Below, in pieces: positions 35,253-44,164 of a stretch of 51,604 bases of DNA. The stretch spans positions 1-51,604 of the forward strand of contig SHAK01000014.1 of assembly GCA_004213515.1 (NCBI GenBank). Reading direction: 5' to 3'. This stretch comes from Limisphaerales bacterium. Its GTDB lineage: Bacteria; Verrucomicrobiota; Verrucomicrobiia; Limisphaerales; UBA1096. The position numbers were made by a program, and so were the translations under genes. Numbering within the stretch: the stretch's first letter is position 1; each line of letters begins with the position of its first letter. The notes beneath the pieces were generated by a model. It worked only from the letters and a program-made list of their open reading frames with translations, was not told the DNA's origin and ran no database searches.

Positions 35253-35837
35253 ATGAGTAATAATTCATCAATGTCGAAACAAGTGCCACTTGAAATTGAA
35301 TCTGTTACAAACATACAAAATTTACGTAATTTTTTGGCGCGATATGAAAAAGAGGTTTTTTGCTGTATCGAGTTACCGGCCGTACATTCTGCTTATTGGT
35401 TTGCGAATCGAGGTCAGTTTAAAGAGTTATTAAGTTTAGATGCAAAGTTGACAGCAAGTCCGGCGCTTCAATGCTTTTCTGAGGAAAGTTTGTATGTTGG
35501 CCGACAGCAATTGCGGATGCTTAAACCCATGTATGATCAACGTATGCTTCAGCGTTTCCGGAAATGTGTTATTAATGGTGAAGCAAAAGGATGGAACCCA
35601 ATTGTATTCGGAGTTTTCCTTTCAATTCATTCTGTTCCTGTAAGAGAAGGTTTATTGCAATTTGGAAGGCAAACTTGGAGTGGTTTTATTAATGGTATAA
35701 AGGATAAAAAGGGTTTTTTAGAGTCAGAATGTTTGGAGCTGCTTGATCATTATGTTGATCGATTGCCACGCTGGATCGAGAATGTGGTCGTTGAATCGAA
35801 CACCTCACCTGGAACTCTTAAGGCCAATTTTCGTTAG
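35253..35837 (+). CDS. hypothetical protein, remote UreF-like C-terminus
   Basis: A 194-residue soluble, probably helical protein with no signal peptide. No family is recognised with confidence. The middle and C-terminal part (GWNPIVFGVFLSIHSVPVRE, then QFGRQTWSGFI) has a loose resemblance to the C-terminal half of urease accessory protein UreF, but the N-terminal UreF hallmarks are absent and no urease genes are nearby. It ends 8 bases before the symporter start at 35845, and the pair forms a small operon. The upstream 140 bases (35113-35252) are very AT-rich and probably hold divergent promoters. Confidence 0.72.
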   Translation: MSNNSSMSKQVPLEIESVTNIQNLRNFLARYEKEVFCCIELPAVHSAYWFANRGQFKELLSLDAKLTASPALQCFSEESLYVGRQQLRMLKPMYDQRMLQRFRKCVINGEAKGWNPIVFGVFLSIHSVPVREGLLQFGRQTWSGFINGIKDKKGFLESECLELLDHYVDRLPRWIENVVVESNTSPGTLKANFR

Positions 35838-35844
35838 TTTAATT

Positions 35845-37314
35845 ATGCAATCCATCGAACCAATGCCACGTCTTTTTGGAGTCGATTGGGTAATAATAGT
35901 TTTTTATTTTTTTATAATAATTATTTTAGGTATTTGGCTTGGTCGAGGTCAGCGAAATGCCCGTGATTATTTTTTAGGTGGTCGTGATTTGCCATGGTGG
36001 GGGGTAGCCCTTTCAATTTTAGCTACGGAGACTAGCGCTTTAACATTTATAGGGGTCCCTGCAATGGCTTACGCGGATAATCTTGGATTTATTCAAATAG
36101 TTTTAGGCTATGCTTTAGGTCGTGTGCTTTTAGCTTTTTTCATGGTTCAGTATTACTTTAAGACAGAGATTTATTCACCCTATGCATTAATTGGAAAGGC
36201 ATTTGGTCAATCTGCACAAAAAATAGGGGCACTGTTTTTTTTAGTTGCAGGAACTCTTGGTGCAGGTGTGCGCGTATATGTGACATGTATTCCTTTGCAA
36301 ATTTTTCTAGGCTGGTCTGTCTCTACTTCCATTTTGTTTTTCGTCGTTTTATCTCTAGTATATACTTGGTTTGGTGGTATTAGGTCAGTTGTGTGGACAG
36401 ATTCCATCCAGTTTGTCCTTTTGTTTGCTGGAGGATTATTTGTTTTTTTCTACATACCCACATTAATAGAAGGAGGATGGTCGAGTGCTTTTGATCAAGC
36501 TAATGATGAAGGTAAGCTTTCCTGGCTTAACTTCGATCTTTCACTTTCGAAACCTTATAATTTTTGGATGGGAATTATTGGAGCGGTAGTTTTTGTGTTT
36601 TTTACACATGGGATTGATCAATTGGTGGCACAAAGAGTATTAGCTTGTCGTTCAGTTAAAGATGGCCGTAAAGCGCTAATTTTTTGCGGTATATGTATTT
36701 TACCAGTGATGTTGTTATTCTTAGCTGTGGGTGTGATGTTATGGGTATATTATCAGAATGTTGCTGTTCCAATTGAGATACCTCAAAACTCAATGGGCAA
36801 AAATCAAAACGATTATATATTTCCTATTTTCATTATTGCAGAAACTCCTATTGGTATTAAGGGGTTATTGTTCGTCGGGATATTTGCTGCAGCAATGTCT
36901 TCAGTTAGTTCTGCTTTAAGTGCTCTTGCTTCAGTTTCAACAATGGATTTGGGGTTTTTTAAGAATCTGAAAGATGAATCTTTAAAGTTGAAGTGGAGCC
37001 GGCATTCGACCCTTTTTTGGGGGATAGTTCTAATTTTTGTAGCTTATCTTAGTCGTGAAGTTGAATCAGTCATGAATGCCGCTTTTAGTTTAGTTGGTTT
37101 GACAAGTGGTGCTCTTTTAGGAGGTGTTGTTCTTTCATTTTTTATTAAACGAGGCCCGGCTTGGCCCGTTGTTTTTGGTATGATTTTTTCATTGTTTGGT
37201 ATGATCTGGATTAATTGGTTAAAATCTGTTCATTGGCCTTGGTATACTTTAATAGGATTTTGTCTTATGGTTTTAGTATCATTGCCTCTATTTCGTTTTG
37301 CGAAAAGATTGTAA
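35845..37314 (+). CDS. sodium/solute symporter (SSS family)
   Basis: An inner-membrane transporter of about 13 helices coupling sodium to uptake of a sugar, amino acid or other small solute. Family features are DYFLGGRDLPWWGVALSILA near 40-60, ETSALTFIGVPAMAY just after it, DQLVAQRVLACRSVKDGRKA near 255, and AAAMSSVSSALSALASVSTMD near 350. I chose ATG 35845 because residues encoded upstream (from 35743) lie inside the previous gene and include no membrane helix. Substrate cannot be read; a product of polysaccharide degradation is plausible from the neighbourhood only. Confidence 0.93.
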   Translation: MQSIEPMPRLFGVDWVIIVFYFFIIIILGIWLGRGQRNARDYFLGGRDLPWWGVALSILATETSALTFIGVPAMAYADNLGFIQIVLGYALGRVLLAFFMVQYYFKTEIYSPYALIGKAFGQSAQKIGALFFLVAGTLGAGVRVYVTCIPLQIFLGWSVSTSILFFVVLSLVYTWFGGIRSVVWTDSIQFVLLFAGGLFVFFYIPTLIEGGWSSAFDQANDEGKLSWLNFDLSLSKPYNFWMGIIGAVVFVFFTHGIDQLVAQRVLACRSVKDGRKALIFCGICILPVMLLFLAVGVMLWVYYQNVAVPIEIPQNSMGKNQNDYIFPIFIIAETPIGIKGLLFVGIFAAAMSSVSSALSALASVSTMDLGFFKNLKDESLKLKWSRHSTLFWGIVLIFVAYLSREVESVMNAAFSLVGLTSGALLGGVVLSFFIKRGPAWPVVFGMIFSLFGMIWINWLKSVHWPWYTLIGFCLMVLVSLPLFRFAKRL

Positions 37315-37407
37315 AAGGTTAGAGGCTTGACACAAAAGCTTACTAAAGGAAAATGCCTCTTCGGTTATCTACTAATCAGTTAACCTCTTTAATTTCTAAT
37401 TTTTAAT

Positions 37408-38121
37408 ATGCAAATGAATAATTCATTGAAAATTGTACGTTCTTATTTTTTGTTGGCAGCATTTCTTTTTCTGTCATTGGTCTCTTTTGTTGACGCTGAG
37501 GATAAGAAAAAAGTTGCCTTTAAAGCTCCTCCTGGCATGGCGGCATTACCGCTTGACCTCCCAAAGCCTGCTTTTGCTGGTACTCCTCAAAATATCAAAG
37601 GTGTAAAGCAATTAGAGAAGCCATTGGGTCGTCCTCGTCCGCCTTTTTTTGCTCCAAAAGGAGTAAAGAATCTTGCTCTTGGAAAAAAAGTTACTGGCAG
37701 TGATGAAGAGCCAATTGTTGGCGATATTAAAATGATCACTGATGGTGATAAAAAAGCGGCAGATGGCAGCTATGTTGAATTAGGCCCGTTCACTCAATAT
37801 ATTCAAGTTGACCTTGAAGCAGAAAAGGAAATTTATGCTTTGTTATTATGGCATTATCATAAACAGGCTCGTGTTTACTTTGATGTTGTGATGCAAGTTT
37901 CAAATGATCCAGATTTTGAAAAATCGACTACGATTTATAATAATGATCACGATAACTCTGCCGAACAGGGTGTAGGTAAAGATAATCACTATGTGGAAAC
38001 TTCCGAGGGGCGCCTTGTTGATGCTAAAGGTGTTAAGGGTAGGTATGTTCGGTTTTATAGTGGTGGAAATAACGCTAGCGACTTGAACCACTACATAGAG
38101 GTTGAAGTTTACGGTAAGTAA
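37408..38121 (+). CDS. secreted discoidin-like (F5/8 type C) protein
   Basis: Signal peptide about 1-30, then a proline-rich stretch (PPGMAALPLDLPKPAF, PLGRPRPPFFAP) and a galactose-binding-like domain from about 85: NLALGKKVTGSDEEPIVG, KMITDGDKKAADGSYVELGP, QYIQVDLEAEKEIYALLLWH and VKGRYVRFYSGGNNAS at the end. This is the discoidin fold that binds sugars or surfaces. No catalytic domain. ATG 37408 and ATG 37414 are both possible. It stands alone between two intergenic gaps and ends before a strong hairpin. Confidence 0.85.
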   Translation: MQMNNSLKIVRSYFLLAAFLFLSLVSFVDAEDKKKVAFKAPPGMAALPLDLPKPAFAGTPQNIKGVKQLEKPLGRPRPPFFAPKGVKNLALGKKVTGSDEEPIVGDIKMITDGDKKAADGSYVELGPFTQYIQVDLEAEKEIYALLLWHYHKQARVYFDVVMQVSNDPDFEKSTTIYNNDHDNSAEQGVGKDNHYVETSEGRLVDAKGVKGRYVRFYSGGNNASDLNHYIEVEVYGK

Positions 38122-38168
38122 ATTTTTGCCAATTAAATTTTTTATATCACTACCAACAAGGGTAGTTT

Positions 38169-38229
38169 AAATAGGGAGCGGATTTTGGATTGCGAAAAGT
38201 GACCATATGAACCGCTCCCTATTTTTTTT
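38169..38229 (+). terminator. terminator-like hairpin overlapping the next start codon
   Basis: AAATAGGGAGCGG (38169-38181) pairs perfectly over 13 bp with CCGCTCCCTATTT (38212-38224), and a T run continues to 38229. The 30-base loop contains the ATG (38207) of the following gene, so the 3' arm is inside coding sequence. It can terminate the discoidin transcript; it could also block translation of the next gene. Confidence 0.75.
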
Positions 38230-39814
38230 CTCAATAGTTGTCATTGCCGTTGTTGCCTTGATTTTTCGGGTTTCATTTCTATCCGACCGTCCAATGCATG
38301 GAGATGAGGCAGTTAATGCTGTCAAAGTTTCTGAATTAATTGAAGGGGATGAGTACAAATACGATCCTTACGAATATCACGGTCCAACTCTTAATTATTT
38401 TTCCTTAATTACTTCTTGGCTTTATGGGGCTAATTCATTTGTTGATCTTAATGAAGAGGCTTTAAGAATTTTGCCAGTTCTTTTCGGTCTCTTCTTGTTA
38501 GTTATTATTTACACGCTTCGAGATGCTTTAGGAGCACAAGCAGTCTTGTTTTCATTTGTTTTTATTGCGGTTTCTCCTGTGATGGTCTTTTTTAGTCGCT
38601 ATTTCATACATGAATTAATTTTAGTTTTCTTTACGGCGACCTTTATAATCGGAGGTTACTTTTATTTGAAAAACCCTAGAATCATTTGGGCTTTAATAAT
38701 AGGGGTATCCCTTGGTTTAATGCATGCTACTAAAGAAACTTTTGTTATTTCTATAAGCGCAATCGTATTGGGGCTTTTTTTTCTTTTTGTTCAAGCTAGT
38801 AAAAAGAATCGATTAGTTATTTTAAAAAGTGTCAGAGTCTCTCACTTATTTCTAATGTTAATTTCAGCCTTTTTTATCTCCACACTTTTTTTCTCTTCTT
38901 TTTTTAAAAACCCAAAAGGAATTATAGATTCTATCTCTACTTTTGTTACGTATGCAGATCGAGCAGAGAATTCTGTTCACGTTCATCCGTGGTATTTCTA
39001 TTTTAAACTGCTTTTCTTTTATCAGTATTCAGATGGGCCTTTTTTTTCAGAGTGGATCGTTTTGTTTTTATCTCTTGTTGGAAGTTTTTTCGGTTTCAGG
39101 GGAGAACTTAAATACGGGAATCCAAAATTTATTAGATTTCTTGTTTTTTTTACGGCCGTTATAATAATTATATACTCTCTGATACCTTATAAAACACCTT
39201 GGTGTCTTCTTAGCTTTTATTATGGAATGTTAGTGTTGTCCGGTGTAGGTGCTGTTCAGTTAATTCATTTAAGAAATAAGTCATTTCGTTTGATTTCGAT
39301 TGGAATTATTTTCTTGGGTGTTGTGCATTTAGGGCAGCAGTCCTATTCAATGAATTTTAAATATTTTTTTGATAGCAGAAATCCTTATATTTATGGTCAT
39401 ACAAGTTCTGATGTTCCTAAAATAGTTGAGAAAATTAAATTAATTGCGAGTTTTGATAATGGTGATTTGCCAGTTCAAATACAGGTTTACTGCCCTGATA
39501 ATGATTATTGGCCTCTTCCTTGGTATCTAAGAGATTACAATGTTGAATATGGAGATGTAGTCTCGGAAGAAACGCCTCCGGCTCCAATCATATTAATTCA
39601 ACCCTCTATGGAAGATGATTTAATGCGCAAACTTTATGAATTGCCTGAGCCCGGACAGCGAGAATTGTATATGTATTTATTTTATAATGTTGATGACGGT
39701 ACGGTTGATGTAATGGAGCTTAGGCCTTCCGTCGAGCTGGTTGGTTTTGTTTCGCGTTCATTGTTTGAAAAGTATTTACAAAATAATACCAAAGGATTGG
39801 AGGTTGAGCCTTGA
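38207..39814 (+). CDS. GT39-like membrane protein (TIGR03663 family)
   Basis: A multi-pass protein with about 9-11 predicted helices and a short periplasmic tail. The signature is the N-terminal loop RPMHGDEAVNAVKV near 28-41, with Asp-Glu as in glycosyltransferase family 39 and oligosaccharyltransferase-like proteins, then DPYEYHGPTLNYF. Typical members take a lipid-linked sugar and glycosylate proteins or lipids, but this family is not characterised. Start ATG 38207 has no good Shine-Dalgarno and lies in the loop of a hairpin. The apbE gene overlaps its stop by 4 bases (TTGA). Confidence 0.82.
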   Translation: MNRSLFFFSIVVIAVVALIFRVSFLSDRPMHGDEAVNAVKVSELIEGDEYKYDPYEYHGPTLNYFSLITSWLYGANSFVDLNEEALRILPVLFGLFLLVIIYTLRDALGAQAVLFSFVFIAVSPVMVFFSRYFIHELILVFFTATFIIGGYFYLKNPRIIWALIIGVSLGLMHATKETFVISISAIVLGLFFLFVQASKKNRLVILKSVRVSHLFLMLISAFFISTLFFSSFFKNPKGIIDSISTFVTYADRAENSVHVHPWYFYFKLLFFYQYSDGPFFSEWIVLFLSLVGSFFGFRGELKYGNPKFIRFLVFFTAVIIIIYSLIPYKTPWCLLSFYYGMLVLSGVGAVQLIHLRNKSFRLISIGIIFLGVVHLGQQSYSMNFKYFFDSRNPYIYGHTSSDVPKIVEKIKLIASFDNGDLPVQIQVYCPDNDYWPLPWYLRDYNVEYGDVVSEETPPAPIILIQPSMEDDLMRKLYELPEPGQRELYMYLFYNVDDGTVDVMELRPSVELVGFVSRSLFEKYLQNNTKGLEVEP

Positions 39815-40776
39815 GGAAAAGTCAAAGTGAACAAATTTTAAATTGTTCTGAAAAAACAATTTCTGATTCATTTCATTTCTCTCATGAGGCTATGGCAACG
39901 GTTTATGAATTGTATATCTCTTGTGATGATGAGAATTATGCTAGGCAAGGTGCGCAGGCTGCCTTTGCTGAAGTTGATCGATTAGAGTTGGAAATGAGTC
40001 GGTTCATTTCTAATAGTGATATCTCTAGATTAAATATAGCAGTGCCAGGGCAGGTTGTAGACTTAGGAATCGATACTTTTAATTGCTTGTTGCGAGCTAA
40101 AGAAATGTTTGAAAAAACCCAGGGAGCATTTGATATCAGTGTTGGAGCACTTTACGAATGTTGGCTTGATGACAATCGAGAGCTTCGCAAGCCTAGTATG
40201 GACGAGCTTGATAGTGCATATGGGCTAACTGGACTAGGTTTATTAAAGTTAGATGACAATGATTTTTGTGCTGAGGTTTTGGTTGAAGGTGTAAAGTTTG
40301 ATCTCGGTGGTATTGGGAAAGGTTATGCAGCAGAAAAAGTTGCAGAAATCCTCAAAGAATGGAGCCTTAAAGAGTCTTTGGTATTAGCTGGAGCTAGCTC
40401 TGTGCTTTGCGTTTCAGTACCTGAAGGAATGAAAGGGTGGCCGGTAGTACTAAGGAATCCTTTAGATTCGACTGATATTTTGATGCGTTTTGATCTTAAA
40501 GAGGGAGCAATTAGTGGTTCAGGTAGAAAAAAAGGTCAGCATATAATTGATCCTAGGTCAATTGAAGCTGGTCCTGTTACATTTAGTTCAGGAGCTTGGG
40601 CTTTGGCTTCAGATGCAATTTCTGCTGATGCATTATCTACGGCGTTTATGATGTTTAGTGATGAAGAAATAAACGAATATTGCTTGGCGAATTCAGGAAC
40701 AGCAGCAATAATATCTGGATCTGAGGGCGTTTCAGATTCAACAGGCCAAAGATATAAAAAATTTGGTCAAATTTAA
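39811..40776 (+). CDS. apbE: FAD:protein FMN transferase ApbE
   Basis: Transfers FMN from FAD onto a Thr of a target protein, making covalent flavoproteins of respiratory and electron-transfer complexes. Family features are HEAMATVYELYI near 26-37, FISNSDISRLN near 65-75, the FAD-binding KFDLGGIGKGYAAEKVAEIL near 167-186, HIIDPRS near 242-248 and SADALSTAFMMF near 270-281. TTG 39811 overlaps the previous stop. Unusually for this family in Gram-negative cells, no signal peptide or lipobox is visible, so it may act in the cytosol or the true start may lie elsewhere. Its target may be an unidentified subunit of the nearby cytochrome complex. Confidence 0.92.
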   Translation: MRKSQSEQILNCSEKTISDSFHFSHEAMATVYELYISCDDENYARQGAQAAFAEVDRLELEMSRFISNSDISRLNIAVPGQVVDLGIDTFNCLLRAKEMFEKTQGAFDISVGALYECWLDDNRELRKPSMDELDSAYGLTGLGLLKLDDNDFCAEVLVEGVKFDLGGIGKGYAAEKVAEILKEWSLKESLVLAGASSVLCVSVPEGMKGWPVVLRNPLDSTDILMRFDLKEGAISGSGRKKGQHIIDPRSIEAGPVTFSSGAWALASDAISADALSTAFMMFSDEEINEYCLANSGTAAIISGSEGVSDSTGQRYKKFGQI

Positions 40777-40810
40777 TTGATAATTTGTATTTTTTTAGGA
40801 CTTTTAAGAA

Positions 40811-42169
40811 ATGAATAACCAAATAGATCGACGAAACTTCATTAGCTCTTCAGCGGCAGCTGGAGCAGGCTTCATGATTGCAAATAGTGCAATAGCTCAA
40901 TCTGAGGGCAAAAAAGATATAAACATCGCACTGATAGGTGCGGGTGTTCAAGGGCAAGTGCTTATGAATGCCATACTTAAGCTGGGAAAAAATTCTGGTA
41001 TTAAATTTCGTGCTGTATGCGATATATGGGAAAAGGGTAATTTGCGAAGAGTATCTCGCATACTAACTGCATATAAAAGATATGGGCATAAAGGAACTGC
41101 CTATGTTGATTATCAGGAGATGTTAGACAAGGAAACAGACTTGGACGCAGTTTTAATTGCCACCCCTGATTTCTGGCATGCTAGGCACACTATTGCATGC
41201 TTTGAAAAAGGACTACATGTCTATTGTGAAAAAGAAATGTCCAATAGTATTGAAGATGCTAAAAGCATGGTTCTTGCTGGCCGTAAAGCTGGAAAATTAT
41301 TGCAAATTGGACATCAGCGACGAAGCAATCCTCGCTATATTTATTGTCACGATAAGATTATAAATGAAGCTAATTTATTAAATCGCATCACAAATATTTC
41401 TGGCCAATGGCATCGTAGTCGCGCTGCTTGTGTCGATTTAGGTTGGGCAAAAGGCTCTGATATACCAAATGAAACACTCAAAAAATATGGTTTTGATGAT
41501 ATGTCTCAGTTTAGGAACTGGCGTTGGTATAAAGGAAAGGGAGGTGGACCAATAGTTGATCTTGGTTCTCATCAAATAGATGTTTACAGCTGGTTCTTAG
41601 GGAATGCTCTACCTTCTTCAGTCATGGCTAGTGGTGGAGTTGATTACTGGAAAGATCATGAATGGTATGACAACGCCATTGCTATATTCGAGTTCCCGAC
41701 TGAAAAAGGATTGGTTCGGGCTTCATACGAAACTCTCACAACAAATAGCAGTAACGGTTACTATGAGCTGTTTATGGGTGATGAGGGAACACTTTTGATT
41801 TCAGAGTCCGCCGGACGTGGTGAGATTTATCGAGAGAGTTGGGTTGAGGAGTCAAAGTGGGATCCGTCGGTTCAAAAGGGGTTGGTAACACTTGAAAAAG
41901 CAAGTATCAAAGCTGAAACAAAAGCTGGTGATGACGAAGTTGATGTTCGTGAGTCGGCAACACCTGCTTTGTATCGTATGCCAATAGAAATGAAAGACCC
42001 ATATCACCAGCCTCATTTGGTTAACTTTTTCGAGTCAGTTCGTGGCAACCAAAAATTGAATTGCCCGGGTGAAATTGGTTATGAAACAGCAGTAATGGTT
42101 CTTAAAGTAAATGAAGCTATTGCCGCTGGTCAAAAGATTGAGCTTAAACCTGAAGACTTTAAGGTTTAA
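40811..42169 (+). CDS. Gfo/Idh/MocA family oxidoreductase, Tat-exported
   Basis: Tat signal DRRNFISSSAAAGAGF near 6-21, cleaved near IANSAIAQS. Rossmann motif IALIGAGVQGQVLM near 39-52, the characteristic EKEMSNSIEDAK near 139-150 in place of the usual EKP, and GGGPIVDLGSHQIDV near 249-263 with the catalytic His. The substitution at EKP changes the conserved Lys-Pro catalytic pair, because Pro becomes Glu-Met. It starts 34 bases after apbE and precedes the multihaem cytochrome gene by 30 bases, probably in one transcript. Substrate unknown. Confidence 0.88.
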   Translation: MNNQIDRRNFISSSAAAGAGFMIANSAIAQSEGKKDINIALIGAGVQGQVLMNAILKLGKNSGIKFRAVCDIWEKGNLRRVSRILTAYKRYGHKGTAYVDYQEMLDKETDLDAVLIATPDFWHARHTIACFEKGLHVYCEKEMSNSIEDAKSMVLAGRKAGKLLQIGHQRRSNPRYIYCHDKIINEANLLNRITNISGQWHRSRAACVDLGWAKGSDIPNETLKKYGFDDMSQFRNWRWYKGKGGGPIVDLGSHQIDVYSWFLGNALPSSVMASGGVDYWKDHEWYDNAIAIFEFPTEKGLVRASYETLTTNSSNGYYELFMGDEGTLLISESAGRGEIYRESWVEESKWDPSVQKGLVTLEKASIKAETKAGDDEVDVRESATPALYRMPIEMKDPYHQPHLVNFFESVRGNQKLNCPGEIGYETAVMVLKVNEAIAAGQKIELKPEDFKV

Positions 42170-42199
42170 TAAAGTCGATTTGCGTGGATTTTATTTTAG

Positions 42200-44149
42200 A
42201 TGATTCAAATCATCAGGACATTTATGTCTTTGATGCTTCTTATTTGTGTTAACGCGCAACTAAGGGCAGCTGAAAAAGGCAAGGGGCTTGGTGACGGCCA
42301 TGACGGCAATCGCAGTTCTATTTCTCATGTAATCACTCTTTATGATGAAAAGGATGTTGAGATTAAACCTAATGTCTCGCAGCCACGTCCTATTTCTATG
42401 CGAAATACTTGTGGTAAATGTCATGATTATGATGCAATGGCATCGGGTTGGCATTTCCACTCTGGAAGTACAAACGCTTTAAGTGGACGTGTTGGGGAGC
42501 CTTGGGTTCTTACTGATACTCGGATCAGAACTCAGATTCCGATATCAAACCGTGGATGGAAAGGTGCTTATAAACCAAGTGACGTTGATATGAGCGCTTG
42601 GAAGTTTCTTAAGCAGTTTAGTAGTCATTTTCCTGGTGGTAATTATGGAGAAATGGTTCCTAGTGATGATGACGAGGACGCTGATCCTGAGGAATTCCTT
42701 CGTTGGCCAATTTCAGGTACATACGAGATTAATTGCCTTGCCTGCCATCATGCTGATAGGAAACAAAATCAGAGCGATGCAGCTTTACAGGCTGCTCGGG
42801 AAAATTTCCGTTGGGCTGCGACTGTTGCTAGTGGTCTTGCAACCGTAAAGGGGGCAGCTTCTGAATTAGATGATTTTTACGACCCGGAAACGGAATATGA
42901 AATAGTCACAAATTATGATAAGAGTCGTTTTGATGCTAATAACAAAGTTTTTTTAGATATAGTTAGAAAGCCTCCATCAAATCGTTGTTACTATTGTCAC
43001 TCAACTCAAGATTTGCAGACTCCTGGTAAAGATGAATGGGTTCATAATGAAGATGTCCATCTAGCCTCTGGAATGAGTTGTTCCGATTGTCATCGAAATG
43101 GTGTTGACCATATGATGACTCGTGGAGATATTGAGCCTAATCATAAAAACCCGCACAGCTCTAATGATTATTTAAAAGCCTTCGATATCAAAAAGGTGGC
43201 TTCTTACTCATGCAGTGGTTGTCACCTTGGTAATGAGAGTGGTGTTGATGCAGCTAACAAAATGGGGGGGCATTTGGGGGCTCCAATTCCTGAACATAAA
43301 GGTATTCCTCCTATCCACTTTGAAAAGCTTTCATGTACAGCTTGCCATTCTGGTAAGCTCCCAGAGAATAAAACTAGTCGTGTGAGAACAGCGCGAATTC
43401 ATAAGTTAGGTCTTCATGGTAGGCACACGATGAATAAGCAATTGCCTCACGTTGTTACTCCAGTTTTTGCGAAAGCTGAAAATGGCAAGATTACTCCGCA
43501 TAATATGATTTGGCCGTCTTTCTGGGGTTTGAAGACTAATGGCGTAGTAAAGCCATTACCTCCTTCATTAGTTCGTGAAATTGCTTCTGATGCGCTAGGA
43601 GTAGAGACTGACAATCCAGAGAGGATTAATGATTGGATTGAGTTGAGTGAAGAACAAATTGGAAATGTACTAAAATTAATTGGGGAAGATTATTCCAATG
43701 AAACTGACAAGGACAAGGTTTCCCTGGAAGCAATTTATGTAGGAGGCGGTAATTTGTTTAGCCTGTCAGATGATGGTAAATTAATTAGTGTTCCGCACGA
43801 GGCTGCTGAGCCTTATAAATGGCCCATTGCTCATGATGTGAGGCCAGCATCTCAATCCCTTGGTTCAAATGGAAATTGTGCAGATTGCCATAGCCAAGAC
43901 TCTCCATTTATTTTTGGTGAAGTTGAAGTGGATACCCCAATAAACCCAGGGGAAGAGGAAACTGTTCCCATGACTCAATTTGGCGGATTAGATCCTTTAT
44001 ACTATCAATCGTTTGCTTTTACTTTTTTGTTTAGACCTTGGATGAAGGTTGTAGTGATAATTGCATCTGTTTTGATTGGCCTTGTTTTGCTATTGTTTGC
44101 CCTTAAAGGATTGGACCGCATTGTTAAAATGGCTGGTAAAAATAAGTAA
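42200..44149 (+). CDS. seven-haem c-type cytochrome with C-terminal membrane helix
   Basis: Signal peptide about 1-23. Seven CxxCH motifs: C71-GK-C74-H75, C179/C182/H183, C263/C266/H267, C294/C297/H298, C338/C341/H342, C379/C382/H383 and C560/C563/H564. The first six lie in the N-terminal 383 residues and the seventh is isolated beyond a 175-residue insert. A single hydrophobic helix near 615-640 (VVVIIASVLIGLVLLLFALK) anchors it, with a positive tail facing the cytoplasm. It should transfer electrons in the periplasm. Likely partner is the membrane protein encoded 15 bases downstream. I do not recognise the exact family; related to tetrathionate-reductase-like multihaem proteins at most. Confidence 0.88.
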   Translation: MIQIIRTFMSLMLLICVNAQLRAAEKGKGLGDGHDGNRSSISHVITLYDEKDVEIKPNVSQPRPISMRNTCGKCHDYDAMASGWHFHSGSTNALSGRVGEPWVLTDTRIRTQIPISNRGWKGAYKPSDVDMSAWKFLKQFSSHFPGGNYGEMVPSDDDEDADPEEFLRWPISGTYEINCLACHHADRKQNQSDAALQAARENFRWAATVASGLATVKGAASELDDFYDPETEYEIVTNYDKSRFDANNKVFLDIVRKPPSNRCYYCHSTQDLQTPGKDEWVHNEDVHLASGMSCSDCHRNGVDHMMTRGDIEPNHKNPHSSNDYLKAFDIKKVASYSCSGCHLGNESGVDAANKMGGHLGAPIPEHKGIPPIHFEKLSCTACHSGKLPENKTSRVRTARIHKLGLHGRHTMNKQLPHVVTPVFAKAENGKITPHNMIWPSFWGLKTNGVVKPLPPSLVREIASDALGVETDNPERINDWIELSEEQIGNVLKLIGEDYSNETDKDKVSLEAIYVGGGNLFSLSDDGKLISVPHEAAEPYKWPIAHDVRPASQSLGSNGNCADCHSQDSPFIFGEVEVDTPINPGEEETVPMTQFGGLDPLYYQSFAFTFLFRPWMKVVVIIASVLIGLVLLLFALKGLDRIVKMAGKNK

Positions 44150-44164
44150 TAATAAAACTACGAT

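Noticed and set aside
37327-37355. TTGACA as a promoter for the discoidin-like gene
   Set aside because: The -35 is perfect but no acceptable -10 lies 16-18 bases downstream, so I did not call it.
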